Below, piece after piece: positions 9,077 through 17,113 of a DNA stretch of 40,858 bases (positions are counted from its first letter, which is position 1; the number at the start of each line of letters is the position of its first letter). Where the stretch lies: positions 1 to 40,858 of the forward strand of contig CAINNR010000027.1 in assembly GCA_903851235.1 (NCBI GenBank), written 5' to 3'. The translations under genes and the position numbers were made by a program. Below the pieces are notes generated by a model that ran no database searches, was not told the DNA's origin, and saw nothing but the letters and a program-made list of their open reading frames with translations. This stretch comes from an uncultured Candidatus Berkelbacteria bacterium (GTDB taxonomy: Bacteria; Patescibacteriota; UBA1384; XYA2-FULL-43-10; CAINNR01).

Positions 9077-10033
9077 TCATAATGAATTCACCACAGCAGC
9101 GAATTCTTCGCCGGTTTTTGCCTTACCAATCCGTCTGAATACACCTTTACCAAAAGTTCGGTCGATTAATTTTCCGACTTCCAATATTTTTCCAGAGAAA
9201 TATGCGCGATAAAATTGGTCTATAACCTCACTTTGATTTTCAAACATTTCCTGGTGACTTTGATATATTTTTTCAATTAGCATATTTAAGGCTGTCCTTT
9301 CTTTTCTGTAAACAAAAGTTTGACCATCAATTTCATCTCCTTGTCTTCTAGCAAAATAAATTTCATCACCCGGCACAGAATCGCCATATAAATCAACGGC
9401 ATCAAAACCTTGCTTGGCTACTTCGGTTTCAGTAATTTCCTCTGAAAAAACACTCGGTTTGCTCTCTGTAATGTTTTTAACAGCCGAAGCTGATAAAGAT
9501 TCGGTTACTGCTTCATTCAATCTGACAAAAAATTCTTCGGAACCATCCCTGGAAATGATAACAAAACCACCCCTGGCTCTGAAATCAACATCCAATGAAT
9601 CATTATCCAAAACCTGAAAAGCTCCGAATGATTTCATATGAAACATTTCGTGTGCAGTTCTGGCAAACGCTAACAGTCTTGACTCAACTCTTTGTAATAA
9701 TATTATTTGTCTTCCTGCATCCATTTCCCCGCCGACCGTTTTCTCGCCTCGTTCAATTTTTTCTAGAATTTTCACATTATTTTCCGGCACCTCAAGTGGC
9801 ACAAGACCCAAAGATTTTATTATTTGACTTGTGACTTGATTCGCAATAACAATAATCTCTTTTTCCTCCGGAGTTTTTTCTAGTTCGCCTTTTACCTCCG
9901 GCGGATTCTTAAAACTTTCCGCCAGATCGGCTAAGACTACTTTTTTGTCATCATCAGAGAGACCGGGAATTGTCACTCTGTCGAATGATGACTCTTTGCC
10001 CGATTGACCGAAACCTTGCTCACCATTTGGCAT
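9077..10033 (-). CDS. Putative zinc metallopeptidase (HExxH)
   Basis: 'RTAHEMFHMKSF' = HExxH, downstream 'LNEAVTESL'. Start chosen at MPNGEQG just past the alaS stop (TAATATG). Confidence 0.6.
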   Translation of the reverse strand: MPNGEQGFGQSGKESSFDRVTIPGLSDDDKKVVLADLAESFKNPPEVKGELEKTPEEKEIIVIANQVTSQIIKSLGLVPLEVPENNVKILEKIERGEKTVGGEMDAGRQIILLQRVESRLLAFARTAHEMFHMKSFGAFQVLDNDSLDVDFRARGGFVIISRDGSEEFFVRLNEAVTESLSASAVKNITESKPSVFSEEITETEVAKQGFDAVDLYGDSVPGDEIYFARRQGDEIDGQTFVYRKERTALNMLIEKIYQSHQEMFENQSEVIDQFYRAYFSGKILEVGKLIDRTFGKGVFRRIGKAKTGEEFAAVVNSL

Positions 10034-10034
10034 A

Positions 10035-11789
10035 TTAGTTCTCCAGAACAGCTTTAATTCGCCTGACGCCGGCGCTGGATGATTCTTCCTTGGTAATTTT
10101 GAAAACTCCAAGTTCGCCGGTATTTTTTACATGCGGACCACCGCAAATTTCTTTTGAGAATGATCCAATGGTATAAACCTTTACCTTTTCGCCATAGCGA
10201 TCGTCAAAAACACCGCTGGCACCAGAGGCTTTAGCATCGGCGATTGATGACTCCTTAACCTCGACCGGAATATTTTCTTTTATTTTTTCGTTGACGATAC
10301 TTTCAATTTGCTCAATTTGACTTGGCGTTAATTTCTCCGACCAATTAAAATCAAAACGCAAACGCTCATCAGTGATATTTGAACCTTTTTGTAAAACATC
10401 AGGTGACAAAATCTGTCGCAACGCTGCCAATAATAGATGAGCCGCAGTGTGCAAGCGAGTTGTTTCAATTTTATTATCCGCCAAACCACCCTTAAACATT
10501 CCGGCCGAAGCCGTGCGAGAAAGCTCTTGATGTTTTTTTAAGCGATTATTAAATTCTGACAACAATTCATCCTTGAGTCGATCTGTCACCTCGAAACCTT
10601 TCCTTTGCATAATTTCAAGAATTAATTCGGGATGGAGTCCTTTTGATTGATAAAGGTCAAAAAATTTATCAAAATCCATTTTATCACCAACCAATTCAAC
10701 TCCACTTATAAGCACACTGCTATATTTAATTTCCTCTTCATTCAGCGTTGTCAATATTTTTTCATCTGACAAATCATATACGCCTTCGAAAATATCACGA
10801 AATATCGGGTAAATACTATTAGACACATTATCAATTTTACCTACAAGTAAGTATGAATAAACCAGAGCTCTACGAATCAGCCTGCGGATAACATAGCCAG
10901 CACCTTTATTGGAAGGAATCGCGCCGTCGGCAATGGCAAAAGTTGCAGCTCGCAAATGATCAGCAATAATTCGAAACTCTTTTAGGTTATCGTGATATTT
11001 TTTCCCCGAAAGTTCTTCAATTTTTTTTATTACTGGCGAAAATAAATCGGTTTCAAAAACATCATCTTTCTTTTGTGAGATCATCAACAACCGCTCAAAA
11101 CCCAAACCAACATCGACATTTTTCTGCATCAATGGTTCGTATTCGTCGGCAGATATTTTGTTAAATTCCATGAAAACGTTGTTGCCGATTTCGACGAATT
11201 TATCACAGTGACAACTTGGACCGCAATTTTTGGAACATTTTTCGATTCCGCTGTCGATAAACATTTCGGTACACGGACCGCACGGACCGGTTTCGCCCAC
11301 CGGACCCCACCAGTTTTCTTTTCTGCCATATTTGTAGATGCGATTTTCCGGAATTCCAATCTCATTTCTCCAAGTTTCAAAGGATTCTTGGTCAAACGGC
11401 GCAGTTTCGTCTCCGGCAAAAACAGTGACTGAAATATCATCTTTGTTAAATCCAAGAACCTCAGTATAAAAATCAAAAGTGTTGTGGATTGATTCCTTTT
11501 TAAAATAATCGCCTAACGACCAATAACCTAACATTTCAAAAAAAGTGCAATGTTGAGAGTCGCCGACTTCATCGATGTCATCTGTCCGCAAGCATTTTTG
11601 TACATCACACAATCTTTTCCCCAAAGGATGTTTTTCACCGAGCAGATATGGCACCAGTGGATGCATCCCGGCAGTGGTAAAAAGCACTGACGGATCATTT
11701 TCCGGCAACAGAGAAGCAGACGGAAGCACTTTGTGCCCCCGTGTTTGAAAAAACTCTAGAAATTTTTCCCGTAATTCCTCGGACTTCAT
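10035..11789 (-). CDS. alaS: Alanyl-tRNA synthetase, short form lacking C-terminal C-Ala/DHHA1 region
   Basis: 'EKFLEFFQTRGHKVLPSASLLPENDPSVLFTTAGMHPLVPYL'; editing motif 'TRLHTAAHLLLAALR'; 'ICGGPHVKNTGELGVFKI'; ends at 'SSSAGVRRIKAVLEN*'. Confidence 0.95.
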   Translation of the reverse strand: MKSEELREKFLEFFQTRGHKVLPSASLLPENDPSVLFTTAGMHPLVPYLLGEKHPLGKRLCDVQKCLRTDDIDEVGDSQHCTFFEMLGYWSLGDYFKKESIHNTFDFYTEVLGFNKDDISVTVFAGDETAPFDQESFETWRNEIGIPENRIYKYGRKENWWGPVGETGPCGPCTEMFIDSGIEKCSKNCGPSCHCDKFVEIGNNVFMEFNKISADEYEPLMQKNVDVGLGFERLLMISQKKDDVFETDLFSPVIKKIEELSGKKYHDNLKEFRIIADHLRAATFAIADGAIPSNKGAGYVIRRLIRRALVYSYLLVGKIDNVSNSIYPIFRDIFEGVYDLSDEKILTTLNEEEIKYSSVLISGVELVGDKMDFDKFFDLYQSKGLHPELILEIMQRKGFEVTDRLKDELLSEFNNRLKKHQELSRTASAGMFKGGLADNKIETTRLHTAAHLLLAALRQILSPDVLQKGSNITDERLRFDFNWSEKLTPSQIEQIESIVNEKIKENIPVEVKESSIADAKASGASGVFDDRYGEKVKVYTIGSFSKEICGGPHVKNTGELGVFKITKEESSSAGVRRIKAVLEN

Positions 11790-11827
11790 ATCATTTTAAA
11801 TTTTGAGTTACAATTTTGACTTTTGAA

Positions 11828-12508
11828 TTACTGATTATTCCCCGTTCCATAAAAAACCGAGACCAAATTTTTCAGCGCTTGTCCCCAAATAACATTTCTG
11901 GTTTGAGTGTTGGTCACGGTCATGACGATTGGCGTTGGAGCAACAACCGGCGCGCTCAAATCAAGCTGGCTTTGATAAAGTTTATGATAAGCGGCTTCAT
12001 AATTCATGACTCGGTTGGCATAACTATTTGAACTTTGCGACTGTAAAAGTCCGGACCGAAGCCATTTATCGGCATTACCTGTGCCAGCGTTATAAGCCGC
12101 CAAGGCCGCGACCTCGTTGCCGTTATATTTTTGCATCAGAACATGAACTTGCCAGGTTGCAAATTGAATACCAATATCTGGGTCAAATAATTTGCTTGTG
12201 GTGAAATCAGTCATACCGACCCCCTGAGCGATCGTCCTACCGGTTGGCGGCATAACTTGTCCAATTCCAAGTGCCCCAACCGGCGATTGTGCCAGCGGGT
12301 TAAAACCGGATTCAGTTTCTAAAAGCGCGGCGATTCTGTACGGATCTTCATTGTAGGCTTTGCTCCATTTTTTTATTAAGTCCGGATATTTCAGTGGTAA
12401 AACGCTGTCACCAAGAATTGATGGCAAATAAAAATACCCCGCAACAAGTGCGACCAGTACGGCAATCGAAATGATCACCTTTTTAACTCGTGATCTTTTA
12501 TTCTGCAT
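11828..12508 (-). CDS. Lytic transglycosylase (SLT domain), membrane anchored
   Basis: 'IAALLETESGFNPLAQSPVGALGIGQVMPPTGRTIAQ', 'ALAAYNAGTGNADKWL'. Confidence 0.9.
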   Translation of the reverse strand: MQNKRSRVKKVIISIAVLVALVAGYFYLPSILGDSVLPLKYPDLIKKWSKAYNEDPYRIAALLETESGFNPLAQSPVGALGIGQVMPPTGRTIAQGVGMTDFTTSKLFDPDIGIQFATWQVHVLMQKYNGNEVAALAAYNAGTGNADKWLRSGLLQSQSSNSYANRVMNYEAAYHKLYQSQLDLSAPVVAPTPIVMTVTNTQTRNVIWGQALKNLVSVFYGTGNNQ

Positions 12509-12541
12509 CTAAAATAATTGTAACATATCAGAAATCAAAAA

Positions 12542-12562
12542 AACAGAAGTCAACTTCTGTTT
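12542..12562. terminator. Intrinsic terminator hairpin
   Basis: AACAGAAGTcaACTTCTGTT followed by T-run on + and preceded by A-run (T-run on -). Confidence 0.65.
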
Positions 12563-12566
12563 TTTT

Positions 12567-12596
12567 TGCTGCCCGAGGTCAGAGTCGAACCAGCGT
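12567..12596 (-). pseudogene. tRNA 3'-end fragment (Leu-like T-arm and acceptor)
   Basis: Minus strand CGCTGGTTCGACTCTGACCTCGGGCAGCA resembles the 3' end of tRNA-Leu(TAG) in this window (..GTCGGTTCGAGTCCGACCTCGGGCACCA); no 5' half present. Confidence 0.5.
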
Positions 12597-12603
12597 AAGA
12601 CTT

Positions 12604-12855
12604 TTATTTTAAGCACTTTGAAGATTTTGGTAAATAGTTTTTCCGAGTTGAAACCTTTTTGCCGGATCTTTTTTTAATAACTTTTCGCGCCGATCCGGCG
12701 ACTTCGCCGCCAGAATCAACAAATTCGAAGCTATTCATAATAAACCATTCTAGTGGATCAAGAAGTTTGCCACAAAGTTGACACATATAATCAATATTTC
12801 CAACTTTAATGGCACTTTTATAGTCATGTCTGCAATTATTCTGTTCTCTTTTCAT
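12604..12855 (-). CDS. Small protein with N-terminal Cys/His cluster and C-terminal BRO/DinD-type tail module
   Basis: Start set at MKREQNNCRHDYKS..CQLCGKLL (the longer ORF begins inside the tRNA-Leu gene). Tail 'GGEVAGSARKVIKKRSGKKVSTRKNYLPKSSKCLK' matches the translated fragment at 28007..28105. Confidence 0.6.
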   Translation of the reverse strand: MKREQNNCRHDYKSAIKVGNIDYMCQLCGKLLDPLEWFIMNSFEFVDSGGEVAGSARKVIKKRSGKKVSTRKNYLPKSSKCLK

Positions 12856-12876
12856 ATTGACCGACAAATTATCAAT

Positions 12877-12963
12877 TGGTGCCCAGGGTGGGAATCGAAC
12901 CCACACGACCTTTCGGCCACATCATTTTAAGTGATGCGCGTATACCAATTCCGCCACCAGGGC
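12877..12963 (-). tRNA. tRNA-Leu(TAA)
   Basis: RC gccctggtggcggaattggtatacgcgCATCActTAAaaTGATG..GGTTCGATTCCcaccctgggcACCA; encoded CCA, long variable arm. Confidence 0.93.
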
Positions 12964-13031
12964 TTTTTTATAAATAATTAATTCTAAATCTTAAATTATG
13001 GTTTTAAAGCTGATGATTCATAATTCAATTT

Positions 13032-13997
13032 TCAGATAATCTTCCATCCGCCTTCAATTTTCTTCAGCCGTCCATCAATTACGAAGCCGGCCGCTCGTTT
13101 ATGCCCGCCACCACCGAACAATCCGGCGATTCGCGCCACATCAATCTTAGACGATTCTGTCCGCAAACTGCCTTTAATTTTACCATCAGCCGTTTCGTAA
13201 AGCAAGAGCGTGGCAACATCATCAGGAATTGTACTGATTAAATTGACAACACCGGCCAAATCTTGGTCACTGGCGCCAACGCTTTCAATATCGGCGCGAG
13301 TGATTACCGAGTAGATTAGTTTGATGCCGGTTAAATTGACAATTCGATCGAGCGCAATGCCCCAAAGCTTTAGCATCGCCAAACTTTTATGCTTTGAAAT
13401 GTTGCTAGAAATATTTTTCAATTTCGCGCCGTGACTCATTAATTCCGCCGCCAACGACAAAGTCTTGGCCGAAACATTAGCATGCTGAAAACCGCCGGTA
13501 TCGGTATAAATTCCGGTCAAGAGCATCGTTGCGATTTCCGGTTCCAGTTCCAAATTAATTTTCTTAAACAGCCCAAAAATAATCTCGCAGGTTGAGGAAA
13601 CATTTTCGTCGATAACATTGATCGTCGCGTACTTCCAAATATCATTTTTCGGATGATGATCAATGTTGACAATCGGAATTCCCCGGGTTTTAGCGGCAAT
13701 AATTCGTTCGGCGTAACCGGTCCGCTTGAGGTCGCCATTGTCGATCAGGATAATGGCATCAAAATCGCCGACCAAAAAATCGCTTTTGGCGTCACGCCAA
13801 TCCGGTAAATATTTAAAAACCTCCGGCACACCATGGGATGAAGCAACCGTAATTTTTTTACCAAGTGACCTAAGCAGCCGGGCCATGGCTAAAGTCGCCG
13901 AAACAGTGTCGCCATCCGGCCGTTCGTGAGCGACCAAAAGAAACCTCTGGACATCTTCCCGCTCCAGAAAAGTAATGAGTTTATTGTATGAGGCCAT
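13032..13997 (-). CDS. DHH/DHHA1 phosphoesterase (NrnA-like oligoribonuclease / pAp phosphatase)
   Basis: 'VAHERPDGDTVSATLAMARLL', 'IDNGD', 'NIDHHPKND', 'FGGGGHKRAAGF'. Confidence 0.9.
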   Translation of the reverse strand: MASYNKLITFLEREDVQRFLLVAHERPDGDTVSATLAMARLLRSLGKKITVASSHGVPEVFKYLPDWRDAKSDFLVGDFDAIILIDNGDLKRTGYAERIIAAKTRGIPIVNIDHHPKNDIWKYATINVIDENVSSTCEIIFGLFKKINLELEPEIATMLLTGIYTDTGGFQHANVSAKTLSLAAELMSHGAKLKNISSNISKHKSLAMLKLWGIALDRIVNLTGIKLIYSVITRADIESVGASDQDLAGVVNLISTIPDDVATLLLYETADGKIKGSLRTESSKIDVARIAGLFGGGGHKRAAGFVIDGRLKKIEGGWKII

Positions 13998-14044
13998 AGT
14001 TCAAATTAAGCCAATTGATCTAAAAAATTTTAGGAATTAGAAAT

Positions 14045-14524
14045 TTACGATTGTTCCAAAAAAATCGTCTGGTGTCCTTCCTCCGGAAGTGCTGATTTAA
14101 CCACCTTTGCCGATTTAGCGACTTCGCCCTCCAAACCCTCTTTGTTTAATGCTCCGACGTTCGGGTAAAGCATTGGAATGATCATACTTGGCTCAAGAGT
14201 GGCTGAAAGTTCCAGCGCATCTTTCAAATTCATCGAATCCTCTTCACCGGCCGGCAAGAACAAGAGATCCACACCGTCAAGCGCTTCAATTTGTTTATCG
14301 GAAAACTTTTTGGATTTCCCTGGATAAAGCATCATTACTTCTTCGGCCAAAATTTTAAATACCGGTTGCTCAAACGGCGCTTCGACAAAAACATTTTTTC
14401 GCTCATATTCGCCCGGGCTATTGATGACAAAACCATCAATATCAACCGAATCAGATGCCAAAGTAATGTTTGCATCGCGAGTTTTTATTCTGAATTTATC
14501 CCCGCCCAAATAAGTTATGATCAT
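14045..14524 (-). CDS. MBL-fold metallohydrolase-like protein
   Basis: 'MIITYLGGDKFRIKTRDANITLASDSVDIDGFVINSPGEYE' pattern of CPR/Zn-dependent hydrolase-of-MBL-fold proteins. Confidence 0.55.
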   Translation of the reverse strand: MIITYLGGDKFRIKTRDANITLASDSVDIDGFVINSPGEYERKNVFVEAPFEQPVFKILAEEVMMLYPGKSKKFSDKQIEALDGVDLLFLPAGEEDSMNLKDALELSATLEPSMIIPMLYPNVGALNKEGLEGEVAKSAKVVKSALPEEGHQTIFLEQS

Positions 14525-15792
14525 TTCTCCTCCTTATTCTTTTTTGACTTTGCTCTTTCTTTAGGCTTTGGTTTTTGAGTTTCACCTGACACTTGGTCTT
14601 TGGATTTTGGATTTTCTTCGGATTTAGTCATTCGAAATTCGGATTTTTCTTCAAGCGGTTTTGTGTCCTTCAGCTCCTCAGTCTTTTTTCTGACCGCTTT
14701 CAAACTCAACCCCAATCGATGTGTTTCCGGCTCAATTGAAATGATCTTGAATTGATAATCCTTGCCCAAACCGACCATCTGACCGGGGTCTATAATATGC
14801 TGATCCGAAAGCTCAGAAACATGAACCAAGCCGTCAATTTGATCGTCGAGTGAAACAAAAGCTCCAAACGGCGTAATTTTTGTTACCACACCACTGACAA
14901 TTTGACCGACTTTGTATTTCTTCGCTGCATCAGTCCAAGGATCATTGGCCAATTTTTTCAGCGACAATGATAACCGTCCGTCTTCGACTGCAATAACTGA
15001 AACTTTAATACTGTCGCCAACCTTAAACAGTTTATTCAAATCGGTAACACGTGACCAGGAAACCTCGGAGATATGAACCAATCCCTCAACCAACGGGTCA
15101 ATTTTGACAAATAACCCGAAATCGACAACGCCGGAAATTGTTCCCTCCAAAACATCACCAACCTTGTATTTTTCAATTTTTGATGCCAGCTTCTCAGCAT
15201 CAACCGCTTTCTCGGAAAAGATAAGTTTGTTTGCAATTTTGTCGCAATTGATAACTTTGACAGCGATTTTTTCGCCGATTATTTTGTTTAGGCGTGATAA
15301 AATCTCTTCACGATCGCCACCGGAAACTCGCGGATAATGTTCAGGAGAAAGTTGCGACACCGGCAAAAATCCGGGAATTCCACCGATTTCAGAGATCAAA
15401 CCACCCTTGTTTGCTTCATTAATGGTAATTTCCACCGGCTCGCCGGTTTTAAAGTGTTCCTCCATGTCCTTCCAATAACGCTCGCGATCGGCCCTTTTCA
15501 GCGACAGAACAACATTACCATCTTCATCTTCAAGCAAAATAACATAAGCAAAAATCGTGTCGCCGACTTTGACATCAGAGTTTAGCGTAATCTCTTTCTC
15601 CGGCACATAACCCAAAGACAAACCGGCAACGTCGGCCCAAATTTTATTTCGCGAAATTGATAAAACTTTGGCTTCAACAATCTCTCCTTCGCTGTACGGC
15701 AAAAGCTGATCGCCGGCTTCCTCAATTAAGCTCTCCATCGATTCGTTGGCAACTTTTTTGGTTTTCTTCTCTTTGATTTCAATTTCCGACAT
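14521..15792 (-). CDS. rpsA: 30S ribosomal protein S1
   Basis: Repeated S1 domains ('GDVLEGTISGVVDFGLFVKIDPLVEGLVHISEVSW', 'GQIVSGVVTKITPFGAFVSLDDQIDGLVHVSELS'). Start chosen at MSEIEIK with AAAGGAGAAAAAGAA upstream. Confidence 0.9.
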   Translation of the reverse strand: MSEIEIKEKKTKKVANESMESLIEEAGDQLLPYSEGEIVEAKVLSISRNKIWADVAGLSLGYVPEKEITLNSDVKVGDTIFAYVILLEDEDGNVVLSLKRADRERYWKDMEEHFKTGEPVEITINEANKGGLISEIGGIPGFLPVSQLSPEHYPRVSGGDREEILSRLNKIIGEKIAVKVINCDKIANKLIFSEKAVDAEKLASKIEKYKVGDVLEGTISGVVDFGLFVKIDPLVEGLVHISEVSWSRVTDLNKLFKVGDSIKVSVIAVEDGRLSLSLKKLANDPWTDAAKKYKVGQIVSGVVTKITPFGAFVSLDDQIDGLVHVSELSDQHIIDPGQMVGLGKDYQFKIISIEPETHRLGLSLKAVRKKTEELKDTKPLEEKSEFRMTKSEENPKSKDQVSGETQKPKPKERAKSKKNKEEK

Positions 15793-15821
15793 TTCTTTTT
15801 CTCCTTTATTCATAATGTTTA

Positions 15822-16214
15822 CTACTTTCTTTTTTTCTTCGGTAAATATTGAACATATCGTTCGTGATTTTTAATAATTCGAATTTCGCTTTGCATTTTG
15901 GTCAGTGAATAAATGGTAATTACAAAATACCAAATAACAGTTGCGACAAATAGTGTCAGCATCACGACTCGCGCGCCGACATAAGCGATACTTTCATAGC
16001 GAAAAAATGAAATTAACAACCCCAAAATTCCGATAGTTAGAAAAAAGTTAAATAATCTTGATTTTAAGCCTTTGTGGATGCTTTGATTGAAGCCGAGAAA
16101 AACCGAGATGATGATGAATAACAGAAAAAACCCGACGAGAATCAGAAATAATTTCTGATTGCTCGGCGCCACGGCTGAAAACAGATATTCGGTTGTTAAA
16201 TAATTTTGTAGCAT
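15822..16214 (-). CDS. Small multi-pass membrane protein
   Basis: ORF 130 aa with three hydrophobic segments. Confidence 0.6.
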   Translation of the reverse strand: MLQNYLTTEYLFSAVAPSNQKLFLILVGFFLLFIIISVFLGFNQSIHKGLKSRLFNFFLTIGILGLLISFFRYESIAYVGARVVMLTLFVATVIWYFVITIYSLTKMQSEIRIIKNHERYVQYLPKKKRK

Positions 16215-16418
16215 GGTTGTTAGTTAATAATTGATAGCGAAGAATGAATAGCCATAATCCAATAACTCTTTAACCAGTGGTAAAACTATAGTTATTAACT
16301 ATATGACTTAGGCAAATTTTATTATTCGAGGCTAAAAATCGAGAACTTTTCACTTCGTCCGAAGCATAAGTGCGTAAGCCCTGTAATTACTAGTTTTTCC
16401 CGTTATCAGTTAATTTTT

Positions 16419-16504
16419 GGTGCCGAGGACAGGAATTGAACCTGCACGCCCTTGCGGGCACAAGAACCTCAATCTTGAGCGTATACCAATTTCGCCACCT
16501 CGGC
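16419..16504 (-). tRNA. tRNA-Leu(GAG)
   Basis: RC gccgaggtggcgaaattggtatacgctCAAGA-ttGAGgt-TCTTG..GGTTCAATTCCtgtcctcggcACCA; anticodon stem CAAGA/TCTTG. Confidence 0.92.
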
Positions 16505-16581
16505 TGGTGGAGCCAGAGGGACTCGAACCCCCGACCTTCTCAGTGTAAATGAGTAGCTCTACCAACTGAGCTATGGCTCCA
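16505..16581 (-). tRNA. tRNA-Val(TAC)
   Basis: RC tggagccatagctcagttggtagagctACTCA-ttTACac-TGAGAaggtcgggggttcgagtccctctggctccaCCA; adjacent to tRNA-Leu(GAG). Position 27:43 is an A:A mismatch. Confidence 0.85.
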
Positions 16582-16692
16582 TGTTATACAAAAAACTCGG
16601 GATCTAGCCCGAGATATATGATCTGATATCTATTCAAGCTAGATTAATGATTTTCTAATTTGATTGTAGCAAATAGATTTAAAAAAGGCAAG

Positions 16693-16995
16693 TCACTGCG
16701 ACTTGCCGGAATCTTTTGGCTCAGAAATGAAAGCTTGGAGAAAAACACGCTCAAGCCCATACATGATAATCAGTGTTTCGTAAGCCCCATATGGCCGGTT
16801 GGATGGTGAAACTAACGATAAGATGACAATAGCAACCAGAGTCCAAACGCCAAGAATGGCGCAGCCCCTAACTAACCGCGGATTTGCCAGATAAAAGGAT
16901 TTGTCACATTCGGATCGGATCAACCAATCAAATGCCATCATCGGCCAAGCAACGTTCATTGCAATAAGCGAGAGAAAATCAAGGAACTTCTCCAT
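16693..16995 (-). CDS. Small membrane protein
   Basis: ORF 100 aa, hydrophobic segments, strong SD AGGGGAGCGATGCG-ATG. Confidence 0.6.
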   Translation of the reverse strand: MEKFLDFLSLIAMNVAWPMMAFDWLIRSECDKSFYLANPRLVRGCAILGVWTLVAIVILSLVSPSNRPYGAYETLIIMYGLERVFLQAFISEPKDSGKSQ

Positions 16996-17113
16996 CGCAT
17001 CGCTCCCCTTCGGTGGTTTCCGACTCTCCAGGTGATTCTAGCTAAAATATAATAAAAAAACAAGTCCCGAGGGACCGACATTAATAGTTTTGATACCGTT
17101 AAACAGAGTTCAA

